A stretch of 20,149 bases of DNA from Butyrivibrio sp. (GCF_024699075.1 NZ_JAILQF010000163.1:1-20149), one strand, 5' to 3'. Positions 7,997 through 16,428 are shown, numbered from the stretch's first letter. Numbers and translations: made by a program. The notes: a model not told the origin generated them from the sequence alone.

Positions 7997-9301
7997 GTGA
8001 ACATAAGATTTTATAATGCCAGAATCCTTACCATGGAAGAGGATAAGCCTGTCTTTATAGGTGAAGTATGGACAAATGGAGACAAGATATCTTTTGTCGG
8101 AACAGAGGATGAAGCAAGTAGTGCTAACATATATAGAAGCTTTGATCGTGAGATAGATTGTAAGAAGAATCTTCTTATGCCAGGATTTAAAAATGCGCAT
8201 ACTCATAGCGCGATGACTTTGATGAGATCACTTGCAGATGATCTTCCTACTCAGGAATGGCTCAATAATCAGATATTCCCTATTGAAGCACATATGACAG
8301 GTGATGATATCTACTCTCTTACAAAGCTTGCAATACTTGAGTATCTTACAAGTGGCATTACATCAATATTTGATATGTATCTAACCCCTGAGACTATTGC
8401 TAAAGCCTCTAGAGAAGCCGGAATGAGATGTGTTCAGGTAGGATGCGTCAATAACTTTTCCCAGTCACTTGAACTTGTTGAGAGAATGTACAATGAGCTA
8501 AATAGTGAAGATGATCCGCTTAATTCCTATTTTATGGGAATACATGCAGAGTATACCTGTTCTCCTGAGCTTCTTACTAAATTTTCAGACCTTGTTCACA
8601 GGTATAAGGCGCCTGTATTCACACATATAGCAGAGACTAAGTCTGAAACTTTGGGATGCGTAGAACGCTATGGAATGAGTCCTGTAAAGTATCTTGCGTC
8701 CATGGGACTTTTCGACTTTGGGGGCGGTGGATATCACCTCGTTCATGTTAACGAGGAAGATATGCAGATCCTTAAAGAGAAGAACATGTATGTCGTTACT
8801 AATCCCGGATCCAACGTTAAGCTTGCTTCAGGAATAGCTCCTATATCAGACTATCTTAAGCATGGTATTCCTGTAGCACTAGGAACAGATGGACCTGCGT
8901 CCAATAACAGCCTTGATTTCTTCAGGGAGATGTTCCTTGTAACGGGACTTGCCAAGATTCGTGATGATGATGCTTCATCAGTTGATGCAATGGAAGTACT
9001 CAAGATGGCTACCGTTAACGGTGCTCATGCTATGGGCATTGATGACTGTGATACACTTTCACTTGGCAAGCAGGCAGATATGATAATGATAGATCTTGAT
9101 CAGCCCAACATGCAGCCAATCAATAACATATGCAAGAATATCGTATATAGCGGAAGCAAGCAGAATGTTAAGATGACAATGATCGCTGGCGTTATAAGAT
9201 ACGAAGACGGTAAGTTCAATATTGGAGTAGATCCTCATGATCTTTACGCTGAAGCTGAGAACATCAAGAGAAGGATCATGAAAGAAATCGGAAGAGACTA
9301 A
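7997..9301 (+). CDS. mtaD: Amidohydrolase, 5'-methylthioadenosine/S-adenosylhomocysteine deaminase-like
   Basis: A metal-dependent TIM-barrel deaminase of the TRZ/ATZ group, 434 residues. The best-fitting role is deamination of MTA and S-adenosylhomocysteine to the inosine forms, although some relatives deaminate other purines or s-triazines. Metal-ligand motifs are HTH (68-70), THIAE (209-213), HLVH (247-250) and LGTDG with Asp298. The PGFKNAHTHSAMTLMR and DDLPTQEWL blocks are characteristic of this subgroup, as is the Glu of IFPIEAHM (97). The start is GTG 7997, placed 8 nt after GGAGG (7984-7988). An ATG immediately upstream (7991) is followed at once by TAA and cannot start this frame. 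The purine nucleoside phosphorylase upstream is a functional neighbour; its product range could include deaminated nucleosides. Confidence 0.88.
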   Translation: MNIRFYNARILTMEEDKPVFIGEVWTNGDKISFVGTEDEASSANIYRSFDREIDCKKNLLMPGFKNAHTHSAMTLMRSLADDLPTQEWLNNQIFPIEAHMTGDDIYSLTKLAILEYLTSGITSIFDMYLTPETIAKASREAGMRCVQVGCVNNFSQSLELVERMYNELNSEDDPLNSYFMGIHAEYTCSPELLTKFSDLVHRYKAPVFTHIAETKSETLGCVERYGMSPVKYLASMGLFDFGGGGYHLVHVNEEDMQILKEKNMYVVTNPGSNVKLASGIAPISDYLKHGIPVALGTDGPASNNSLDFFREMFLVTGLAKIRDDDASSVDAMEVLKMATVNGAHAMGIDDCDTLSLGKQADMIMIDLDQPNMQPINNICKNIVYSGSKQNVKMTMIAGVIRYEDGKFNIGVDPHDLYAEAENIKRRIMKEIGRD

Positions 9302-9329
9302 ATAAAAGACACAAAGATAGGAAAAATTT

Positions 9330-11015
9330 ATGCAGGTTTATATAACAGTTCTTGGAATAATTGTTGCAATCCTTGTCATAGCAGCAATCCTTGGTAAGAG
9401 AAACGAAAAAAGAGCAGAGAAATATTTTAGAAACAAGGCAAAGAAAAACTGGGGCAAGGAATCTGATATCGATATCAGAGAAAGCCGCAGAAAGGCAATA
9501 CCCAAGTATTTTGAAAATCATAAAGAAAAGACAGCCATTGATGATATCACCTGGAATGATCTTGGACTTGATTCAATATATGACAGGATCAATTATTGTA
9601 AATCAGGAGCTGGACAGGAGTATCTGTATTACAGACTCAGAACTCCCATGCAGACAGATGATTTTGATGCATTTGAAAAGCAGGTAGATAACTTCACAGA
9701 CAAAGAGGATCTTAGAATAGAGACTCAGCTTGCTTTTGCCAAGATGTCCAATTATGGCAAGTATTCTCTTTATGATTATATTGGATCACTTGATGAACTT
9801 AAGATGCCTTCAAGACTTCCTCATATTATTGCGGATATCCTTATCCTTATATCAATTGCAGGATGCTTTGTAAGGTTCGAGCTATTTCTCGTTATTATAA
9901 TTGCGTGCCTTTTGTATAATGCAGTTACTTATTTTGTCATAAAAGGTGATATATCACCATATCTGTATATCTTTGGATATATCAATAGAATGCTTGGAGG
10001 AGTAGATCTTTTTAAGAAACTTGATGATGAGGTTCTTAAGGAAGAGACCAGGGACTTCTTCAAATATGAAAAAGAGACAGACTCTTTTAAAAGAGGTTCA
10101 TGGATAATCCTTGATCCGGGCAGACTTTCTAACAGCGGCGATCCTATGAATATGCTGCTTGATTATATCTGCATGTTCACTCATATAGATCTTTTCAAAT
10201 TTAAGAGTATGTATAATTTCGTTAAGACTCATGGCGAGCTTCTTGACGATATAGTTACAGCTTTGGGCCGTATCGAGACTGAGATATCTGTAGCATGCTA
10301 TAGAGCATCACTTGATGGTAATTACTGTCTTCCTGAGTTTACAGCAGATGATACCAAATATGATGCAGCTAATCTCTATCATCCCTGCATGAACAATCCT
10401 GTTCTTAACAGCATAAGTGCTGATAAGGGAGTCCTTATAACAGGATCAAATGCATCAGGTAAGTCAACCTTCCTTAAGACAAGTGCAATTGCAGCAGTAA
10501 TGGCTCAGACAATTCATACTGTTAATGCAACTTCATATACAGCGCCTCTTTACAGAATTTATTCTTCAATGGCGCTTAGAGACGATCTTGCTGGCGGAGA
10601 CAGCTATTATATTGTCGAGATCAAATCCTTAAAGAGAATCCTTGATGCTGCCAATGAAGATGGAAACAGGATATTCTGCCTTATTGATGAAGTACTTAGA
10701 GGCACTAATACAATTGAGAGAATTGCAGCTTCAACGCAGATACTTAAGAGCCTTGATCATAAGAATATCCAGTGCTTTGCAGCAACTCACGATATTGAGC
10801 TTACAGAGCTTTTGAAAGATTATTATGATAACTACCACTTTGAAGGCGAAGTCACAGATTCTGACGTTCACTTCAGCTATAAGATCAAAAAAGGACCTGC
10901 TACAAATAGAAATGCTATAAAGCTTCTTTCTATAATAGGTTACGATCCAAAGATTGTTGCAGATGCTCAGAATATGGCAGATGAATTCACAAAGACAGGA
11001 ACCTGGGCTGAATAG
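9330..11015 (+). CDS. Membrane-anchored MutS-like ATPase
   Basis: A 561-residue protein with a MutS-type core/lever plus ATPase, but without the N-terminal mismatch-recognition domain or the C-terminal Smr nuclease of MutS2. Residues 4-22 form an N-terminal membrane helix. A further hydrophobic hairpin spans about 166-206 (ILILISIAGCF... and LFLVIIIACLL...). The ATPase has Walker A GSNASGKST (372-380) and Walker B CLIDEVLRGT (Asp453-Glu454), followed by ATHDIEL, the MutS H-loop region. MutS ATPases usually clamp DNA. The membrane segments suggest a different role, and I know of no established function for this branch. An AGG site lies upstream of ATG 9330, and the previous stop is only 28 bp away. 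The last codons fall inside a three-unit tandem repeat. Confidence 0.88.
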   Translation: MQVYITVLGIIVAILVIAAILGKRNEKRAEKYFRNKAKKNWGKESDIDIRESRRKAIPKYFENHKEKTAIDDITWNDLGLDSIYDRINYCKSGAGQEYLYYRLRTPMQTDDFDAFEKQVDNFTDKEDLRIETQLAFAKMSNYGKYSLYDYIGSLDELKMPSRLPHIIADILILISIAGCFVRFELFLVIIIACLLYNAVTYFVIKGDISPYLYIFGYINRMLGGVDLFKKLDDEVLKEETRDFFKYEKETDSFKRGSWIILDPGRLSNSGDPMNMLLDYICMFTHIDLFKFKSMYNFVKTHGELLDDIVTALGRIETEISVACYRASLDGNYCLPEFTADDTKYDAANLYHPCMNNPVLNSISADKGVLITGSNASGKSTFLKTSAIAAVMAQTIHTVNATSYTAPLYRIYSSMALRDDLAGGDSYYIVEIKSLKRILDAANEDGNRIFCLIDEVLRGTNTIERIAASTQILKSLDHKNIQCFAATHDIELTELLKDYYDNYHFEGEVTDSDVHFSYKIKKGPATNRNAIKLLSIIGYDPKIVADAQNMADEFTKTGTWAE

Positions 11016-11111
11016 GAGAATAGTCTTTATAGTTAAAGTTTGGACTGGAAGAGATGATAGTCTTCATAGATACAGTTTGAACTGGAAAAGATGATTGTCT
11101 GCATACTTAAA
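11001..11111 (+). repeat. Three tandem degenerate 37-bp units across the mutS-like stop codon
   Basis: The units are 11001-11037, 11038-11074 and 11075-11111. Units 2 and 3 match at about 30 of 37 positions by eye, and units 1 and 2 at about 25 of 37. The shared core is (T)GGACTGGAA, GATGAT and TAGTCTTCATA. Unit 1 contains the last four codons and TAG stop of the mutS-like gene. The period is not a multiple of three. The array fills most of the gap before rnhA. Confidence 0.7.
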
Positions 11112-11127
11112 ATTGTTCGGAGGTAGA

Positions 11128-11628
11128 ATGAACCACATCGAGATATATACAGATGGCGCAGCCAGAGGTAATCCGGACGGCCCCGGTGGATATGGCGCAG
11201 TACTTAAATTTACGGATGCAAAAGGAGAGCTTCATATTAAGGAGCTTTCAGCAGGATTTGATAAGACCACAAATAACAGAATGGAGCTTCTTGGAGTTAT
11301 TAAGGCTCTGGAAGCTTTGAATCATCCCTGCGAAATTGATCTGTATTCTGATTCCAAGTATGTTATCAGTGCATTTAATGAGCACTGGATAGAAGGCTGG
11401 ATCAAAAAAGGCTGGGTCAATGCTTCCAAAAAGCCTGTAAAGAACAGACCTTTATGGGAAAGACTATTAGAGGCTGTCAAAGATCACAATATTACCTGGC
11501 ACTGGGTCAAAGGCCATGCAGGTCATCCGGAGAATGAAAGGTGCGACGAGCTTGCAACAAGCGCAGCAGATAGCGATCCGTCAGCGCTTCTTCATGATGA
11601 TGGAAGCGACCTCAAAAGTATTTGCTGA
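11128..11628 (+). CDS. rnhA: Ribonuclease HI
   Basis: Degrades the RNA strand of RNA:DNA hybrids (R-loops, Okazaki primers) in the cytoplasm. The 166-residue length is typical. The full active-site set is visible: Asp9 in [10 protein letters not shown], Glu53 in NRMELL, Asp75 in LYSDSKYV, His130 in [11 protein letters not shown] and Asp140 in ERCDELA. A basic, Trp-rich substrate-binding segment (about 86-110, [12 protein letters not shown]) is present. ATG 11128 is chosen because CGGAGG lies at 11119-11123 just before it and the family starts near this point. An upstream in-frame TTG lies in the tandem repeat and has no ribosome binding site. The gene lies 112 bp after the mutS-like gene. Confidence 0.96.
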   Translation: MNHIEIYTDGAARGNPDGPGGYGAVLKFTDAKGELHIKELSAGFDKTTNNRMELLGVIKALEALNHPCEIDLYSDSKYVISAFNEHWIEGWIKKGWVNASKKPVKNRPLWERLLEAVKDHNITWHWVKGHAGHPENERCDELATSAADSDPSALLHDDGSDLKSIC

Positions 11629-11852
11629 TCTTGACCGAAATATTACCTGTAGCTTTTATTATTTCCTGTGCGGAAAATGAAAATGAGCCTAAGAATTCTT
11701 AGTTAATAGTTTAATAGCTACTAACTTAGACATATTTCAGAATACTTTATAGTATGTTTAGAATATCTAATTCTGAAAATGATAGAATAAAATTCATAAA
11801 AGTCATTACAGGTACAAGTATATTTTAGAACAGGTACTTATGAAAGGAATAT
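11629..11852 (+). promoter_or_regulatory. AT-rich control region upstream of ftsH
   Basis: This 224-bp gap probably carries the ftsH promoter. A TTGACC at 11631-11636 has only a weak -10 (TTTTAT, 17 bp on). An 8-bp inverted repeat, TTCAGAAT (11736-11743) and ATTCTGAA (11770-11777), encloses a smaller ATACT/AGTAT hairpin. ACAGGTAC occurs twice (11808-11815 and 11830-11837) shortly before the ribosome binding site. No specific regulator can be named. Confidence 0.4.
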
Positions 11853-13718
11853 ATGAACGAGGTTAAACAGCCCAAAAAACCACTGATCTTTTATTATATG
11901 GCAGTCCTTCTTCTGATAGCAGTTCTAAATCTGGTAGTAGTTCCACTTATGATGGGAGCTAACAGGACAGAGGTGTCATACAGTCAGTTTATTACTGATA
12001 CTACAGAAGGTAATATCAATAATGTAAAGATCTTTTCTAATGAGATAGTATATCAGAACAATGATGGTAATTACTATTACACAGCTACCATCTACGATCC
12101 TGACCTGGTACAAAGGTTAGCAGATAATAATGTTACTTTCTCAAGTGAAGTAGAGACGCAGACGTCTCCTATAATGGAATTTATTCTTACCTTTGTACTT
12201 CCTATAGCGATCTTTATCCTGCTTGGAAGATGGCTTTCAAACAGGATGATGGACAAGATGGGCGGCGGTTCATCAGGACAGTCCATGATGTTCGGAGGCC
12301 TTGGAAAGTCTAATGCAAGAGTATATGTTCAGTCAACTGAAGGAATTAAATTCGCTGATGTTGCCGGAGAAGAAGAGGCCAAGGAAAATCTTCAGGAGAT
12401 AGTAGACTATCTTCATAATCCTGGTAAATATAAGGAAATCGGAGCATCAATGCCAAAGGGTATCCTGCTTGTAGGACCTCCCGGAACAGGTAAGACAATG
12501 CTTGCAAAGGCAGTTGCAGGTGAAGCTAACGTTCCGTTCTTTTCCATGAGCGGATCTGAATTCGTTGAGATGTTTGTAGGTATGGGTGCTTCCAAGGTAA
12601 GAGACCTCTTCAAACAGGCCAAAGAAAAAGCTCCCTGTATCGTATTTATCGATGAGATCGATGCCATAGGTAAAAAGCGTGACGGACAGCTCAACGGCAA
12701 TGATGAAAGAGAGCAGACACTTAACCAGCTCCTTACAGAAATGGATGGTTTTGAAGGCAATAACGGAGTTATGATCCTTGCTGCTACCAACAGACCAGAA
12801 TCTCTTGATCCTGCTCTTACAAGACCCGGACGTTTCGACAGAAGAGTTCCTGTTGAACTTCCTGATCTTAAAGGACGTGAAGATATTCTTAAGGTTCATG
12901 CCAAGAAGATCAAGATTTCAGATGATGTTGACTTTAATAAGATAGCAAGAATGGCAACAGGTACATCAGGTGCTGAACTTGCAAATATCATAAATGAAGG
13001 AGCTTTAAGGGCTGTAAGAGACGGAAGAAGATTTGCTAATCAGTCAGACCTTGAAGAAAGTATAGAAGTTGTAATAGCCGGTTATCAGAAGAAAAATTCT
13101 ATTATGTCTGATAAAGAAAGGCTCATCGTATCTTATCATGAAGTAGGACATGCTCTAGTTGCAGCAATGCAAAAGGGAACAGCTCCTGTTCAGAAGATAA
13201 CAATTGTACCACGTACAAGCGGCGCTCTTGGATATACCATGCAGGTAGAAGAAGAGGGCAATCATTATCTTATGAGTAAGACTGAACTTGAAAACGAGAT
13301 CGCTACCCTTACAGGCGGACGTGCCGCAGAAGAAGTAGAGTTTGGATCAGTTACAACAGGTGCTTCCAACGATATCGAGCGTGCGACCAAGCTTGCAAGA
13401 GCTATGATCACAAGATATGGAATGTCTGATGATTTCGATATGGTAGCCCTTGAAACTGTTAATAATCAGTATCTTGGCGGAGATGCTTCTCTTGCTTGCT
13501 CATCTGAAACCCAGAGCCTTATAGACAAGAAGGTAGTAGAGCTTGTAAGAAATCAGCACGAGAAAGCCATTAATATACTAAAAGACAACAAACCAAAGCT
13601 TGATGAAATAGCTAAATACCTTTACGAAAAGGAAACTATCACTGGCGAAGAATTCATGAATATACTGAATCGTAAAACAGATATTGCCGCTATGAAAATC
13701 GGCTACGAAGAGGTCTGA
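11853..13718 (+). CDS. ftsH: ATP-dependent zinc metalloprotease FtsH
   Basis: Membrane-bound AAA+ protease for quality control of membrane and regulatory proteins. Its 621 residues match the family but lack a long C-terminal tail. TM1 is about 9-33 ([18 protein letters not shown]), then comes a short extracytoplasmic region, then TM2 about 105-126. The AAA module shows Walker A GPPGTGKT (208-215), pore motif MFVGMGAS, Walker B IVFIDEID (Asp267, Glu268) and the second region of homology with [21 protein letters not shown]. The protease site is HEVGH (429-433, where HEAGH is commoner), with Asp507 in [11 protein letters not shown] as the likely third zinc ligand. GAAAGGA precedes ATG 11853. It is not next to tilS/hpt, the common Firmicutes neighbours, so it may be a second ftsH paralogue of the genome. 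Confidence 0.97.
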   Translation: MNEVKQPKKPLIFYYMAVLLLIAVLNLVVVPLMMGANRTEVSYSQFITDTTEGNINNVKIFSNEIVYQNNDGNYYYTATIYDPDLVQRLADNNVTFSSEVETQTSPIMEFILTFVLPIAIFILLGRWLSNRMMDKMGGGSSGQSMMFGGLGKSNARVYVQSTEGIKFADVAGEEEAKENLQEIVDYLHNPGKYKEIGASMPKGILLVGPPGTGKTMLAKAVAGEANVPFFSMSGSEFVEMFVGMGASKVRDLFKQAKEKAPCIVFIDEIDAIGKKRDGQLNGNDEREQTLNQLLTEMDGFEGNNGVMILAATNRPESLDPALTRPGRFDRRVPVELPDLKGREDILKVHAKKIKISDDVDFNKIARMATGTSGAELANIINEGALRAVRDGRRFANQSDLEESIEVVIAGYQKKNSIMSDKERLIVSYHEVGHALVAAMQKGTAPVQKITIVPRTSGALGYTMQVEEEGNHYLMSKTELENEIATLTGGRAAEEVEFGSVTTGASNDIERATKLARAMITRYGMSDDFDMVALETVNNQYLGGDASLACSSETQSLIDKKVVELVRNQHEKAINILKDNKPKLDEIAKYLYEKETITGEEFMNILNRKTDIAAMKIGYEEV

Positions 13719-13726
13719 TTTTGTTA

Positions 13727-13780
13727 TAAAAACCGTAAACTCCCCATTATCTCTTTAGATAATGGGGAGTTTACGGTTTT
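13727..13780. terminator. Very strong terminator after ftsH (24-bp perfect stem)
   Basis: The arms 13729-13752 and 13757-13780 are perfectly complementary around a CTTT loop (13753-13756). They begin with AAAACCG and end with CGGTTTT, so the structure has T-rich tails in both directions and could terminate transcription from either side. It separates ftsH from the c-di-GMP block. Confidence 0.9.
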
Positions 13781-13852
13781 GGTAGTTATCTTAGATGTAT
13801 CATGATATACTTAATATGTGCAAGTGATTGTTGTTTGTTGTAAGGGGTGAAT

Positions 13853-14488
13853 ATGGATATAACTGCTTTTTCTACAGGAACAGATATAACAATCTATATC
13901 CCTATTATGGACAAGATGATTCCCGCTCTTTGTAAGGTTATAGGCCCAAGAGAGCAGGGCATAATGGTCACGCAACCAAAGTATAAAGGCGTACCATTAA
14001 ATGAGATGCACGATTTTTCTTTTAGTATTCACGATAAGGATTTTAACAGATATAATTTTAGATGCAGCCTGATAAGACCTATTCCTGAGCTTAATAACAT
14101 GTTCTATTACATGGAAGGACTTCAGGGAATAGATCCAAGAAATTATCGCCGGGCAGAGAGATATCCCGTTGGAATAATGGGAGTTGCCCATTCAGGTGTC
14201 AGCAAGGATGTTCATGTGGTTATCTATGATATATCCATGAGAGGAATATCTTTTGCTATGGAGAGAGAAGCTGTTTTTCGCCTTGGAGAAGATGTTACTG
14301 TTGTATTCCAGGAGAAAGAGCACAATAAACATCTGAACATACAGGCATCTATTGTCAGGAAATTTTCTCTTGATGAATATGAGGCCGTAGGATGCAAAAT
14401 GCATAATTTAGAGCCTGATGTAATGGCTTTTATAAACTGGCTCAAAGAACAACATACTACTAAGGAGGAATCCCAAGATCTGACATGA
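13853..14488 (+). CDS. YcgR-like PilZ-domain c-di-GMP receptor
   Basis: A 211-residue cytoplasmic protein. Residues about 8-95 resemble the YcgR/YpfA N-terminal domain (flagellar brake type). Residues about 98-205 form a PilZ domain with intact c-di-GMP motifs: the RxxxR box R99-RAE-R103 just before the domain, and DISMRG (126-131), which fits (D/N)xSxxG. It is therefore expected to bind c-di-GMP and change a partner's activity. In Firmicutes such proteins act on flagella, exopolysaccharide or transcription, but the partner here is unknown. AAGGGG (13842-13847) precedes ATG 13853; an in-frame GTG at 13847 overlaps that site and is less likely. Its stop codon is in the same frame as the next gene, a sensor diguanylate cyclase 24 bp downstream, which strongly suggests functional pairing. 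Confidence 0.88.
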   Translation: MDITAFSTGTDITIYIPIMDKMIPALCKVIGPREQGIMVTQPKYKGVPLNEMHDFSFSIHDKDFNRYNFRCSLIRPIPELNNMFYYMEGLQGIDPRNYRRAERYPVGIMGVAHSGVSKDVHVVIYDISMRGISFAMEREAVFRLGEDVTVVFQEKEHNKHLNIQASIVRKFSLDEYEAVGCKMHNLEPDVMAFINWLKEQHTTKEESQDLT

Positions 14489-14493
14489 TCTTG
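14462..14493 (+). promoter_or_regulatory. Shine-Dalgarno and hairpin at the PilZ/GGDEF gene junction
   Basis: A perfect AAGGAGG (14462-14468) lies inside the last codons of the PilZ gene, 44 nt before the ATG of the next gene. Between them, CAAGATC (14474-14480) and GATCTTG (14487-14493) form a 7-bp stem with a six-base loop. The PilZ TGA stop (14486-14488) straddles the loop and 3' arm. No good ribosome binding site lies directly before ATG 14513, so folding or translational coupling may set its translation. Confidence 0.5.
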
Positions 14494-14512
14494 TTTCCGG
14501 ATACTTACATAT

Positions 14513-16357
14513 ATGAAAAAGATAGCTTTACTTACAGATGGCTGGCGTAAATATGTTGTTTATGCCTGGACAGAAGGCATAATGAGAAAGATCAGGAATG
14601 AGAATCTCGATATGGCTCTTTTTCAGTTCAACAGTTTTGGAAACTGGAGTCGCGACAGAGATAATAATGCCGGAGAATACAATATTTTCAGACTTCCTGA
14701 ACTTGAAGAATATGATGGGATCATAATTGATGCTAATAATATCATGGATTATGAAGTCCTTCAGAACCTCTTAGCAATTGTCAAAAAAAGTGGAAAGCCT
14801 GCAGTCAGCATTGGCCATGAATTCCCTGATCTGTATTATGTTGGAATAGATAACAGAAGGCCCATCGAAGAGATAATGGACCATCTTTATAATGTCCATA
14901 ACTGCAGAAGATTTGTTTTTGCAGGAGGCCCCGGCGATAATTTTGAGAACAGACAAAGGGCAGAATCCTATCTGGATTGTCTCCAGAAATATCATCTTAC
15001 AGAACTTAATAATCCTGTACTTTACGGAGATTATAGCTTTGCTACAGGTGTCCGTTATATGGAAGATTATATTAAAAACAATAAGCAGCTTCCTGATGTT
15101 TTTGTATGTTCAAATGACAATATTGCAACAGGAATATGCAGAACAGCTGAGCTAAACGGATATCATGTGCCAGGGGATTTCCTTGTTACAGGATTTGACA
15201 ACCTTGAAAAAGCAAGAAATTACCTGCCTCAGATAACTACTGTAAATATGGACAGGGAGCTTATAGGTGAGCAGGCACTTAATATACTTATGGATATTTG
15301 GGATGGCAAGGAGGTTCCTTCTCACAGATATACAGATGCTAATGTTATATATGCAGAAAGCTGTGGCTGTCCTAATAGTGGAATGGTCGATTATCGTAAC
15401 TACCTAAAGAGTATGATAGATTCTAGTTGCGCCAGGGAAGTTTTCGACAATGAAGTAGCGATTCTTGAAAGAGAAGTTCTAAAAGAGACAAGAATGCACG
15501 ATATGTTCGATGACATAGAAAGATATATGTGCAAGAAGAACATTGATGGATTCTATATAGTTGTAGATGAGAGATTATTTGATCCAAGCATGAATACTCA
15601 TTTTCCCAAAGAAGGGTATTCAAGACCTAATCTTAAGGTTCAGCTTGCTATTGTTGATGGAAAGAGCAAGAGCTTTTCTTCTGTTCCAGAGCTTATAGGC
15701 TTTATGGATGAGAATTTAAAAGCAAGTCATTACCTCTTTAGCCCGGTTCATTTTGGCAATGAAGCTGTAGGTTTTACTGTTCATAAAAATCCTGAATTTT
15801 TATATGAATGGTCTAACCTTCTGGATATTCAGGAAGGTATAGTTTCCGGCTTTAAGAATCTTTTTTATAAAAAGCAGATCACCAATGCTATGAAGCAGCT
15901 TGAGGATATATACAACAAGGACCAGCTTACAGGTGTCTACAACAGGATTGCACTAACAGATATCGTGGAATCAAGATTCAATAAGGAAAGGATAAGAGGA
16001 GTTGTCTGGGGTGTTGTTTTTGTTGATGCTGACAACTTCAAGATTCTTAATGACAGATATGGTCACGAGTATGGTGATAAGGTACTTAAAAAGATAGCAA
16101 CTACCATGAAGGAGTATGTTCCTGAAGGCGGTAATGTGTTCAGATTTGGTGGAGATGAGTTTGTAGCTCTTTTTCCAAATGCTTCAAGAGGAACCTTGAA
16201 GGAGTATAGAGAAAAAGTGGTCAGTGAACTTAAGCGAAATGATACTGCGATCAGTATGGGATGCTGTCTTACTGATATGAATATGACACTAAAGCTTGAT
16301 GATTATATATCAGCTGCGGATGGAAGCATGTATCTTGAAAAGAACGCAAAAGACTAA
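14513..16357 (+). CDS. Diguanylate cyclase with LacI-type periplasmic-binding-protein sensor domain
   Basis: A 614-residue cytoplasmic protein without signal peptide or membrane helix. Residues 1-285 have the sugar-binding fold of LacI/GalR regulators (start KKIALLTDGW, AGGPGDNFENRQRAESY at 137-153, FVCSNDNIATG, LVTGFDN at 224-230) but no DNA-binding HTH. A middle region (about 300-455) may be a GAF-like linker. The C-terminus (about 462-612) is a GGDEF domain with DQLTGVYNR, VDADNFKILNDRYGH and an intact GGDEF (546-550). The RxxD inhibitory site is absent (PEGG in that slot). It should make c-di-GMP from GTP in response to a small, perhaps sugar, ligand. ATG 14513 is the first start in frame after the PilZ stop. 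A terminator lies about 80 bp after the stop. Confidence 0.9.
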   Translation: MKKIALLTDGWRKYVVYAWTEGIMRKIRNENLDMALFQFNSFGNWSRDRDNNAGEYNIFRLPELEEYDGIIIDANNIMDYEVLQNLLAIVKKSGKPAVSIGHEFPDLYYVGIDNRRPIEEIMDHLYNVHNCRRFVFAGGPGDNFENRQRAESYLDCLQKYHLTELNNPVLYGDYSFATGVRYMEDYIKNNKQLPDVFVCSNDNIATGICRTAELNGYHVPGDFLVTGFDNLEKARNYLPQITTVNMDRELIGEQALNILMDIWDGKEVPSHRYTDANVIYAESCGCPNSGMVDYRNYLKSMIDSSCAREVFDNEVAILEREVLKETRMHDMFDDIERYMCKKNIDGFYIVVDERLFDPSMNTHFPKEGYSRPNLKVQLAIVDGKSKSFSSVPELIGFMDENLKASHYLFSPVHFGNEAVGFTVHKNPEFLYEWSNLLDIQEGIVSGFKNLFYKKQITNAMKQLEDIYNKDQLTGVYNRIALTDIVESRFNKERIRGVVWGVVFVDADNFKILNDRYGHEYGDKVLKKIATTMKEYVPEGGNVFRFGGDEFVALFPNASRGTLKEYREKVVSELKRNDTAISMGCCLTDMNMTLKLDDYISAADGSMYLEKNAKD

Positions 16358-16371
16358 CCTGCATCATGATG

Positions 16372-16428
16372 GCTATTTAGTAATAGCGCAGCCGGAAACT
16401 ATTGCCTTTAGATGAGGGTTAGTTCATC
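16372..16428 (+). other. Cluster of short hairpins after the LacI-GGDEF gene
   Basis: GCTATT (16372-16377) pairs with AATAGC (16382-16387). The AATAG of that element can instead pair with CTATT at about 16399-16403, giving mutually exclusive structures. GATGA (16411-16415) then pairs with TCATC (about 16424-16428). The short stems may be chance. I could not match them to a known riboswitch. Confidence 0.25.

Noticed and set aside
11095..11127. TTG start extending RNase HI upstream
   Set aside because: It falls in the third 37-bp repeat unit, lacks a Shine-Dalgarno, and the family starts near [10 protein letters not shown] right after CGGAGG.
12413..12899. Long open frames on the minus strand opposite ftsH
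   Set aside because: They lie antisense to strongly conserved AAA+ coding sequence, overlap each other, and have low-complexity Ser/Pro- or Cys-rich products without ribosome binding sites.
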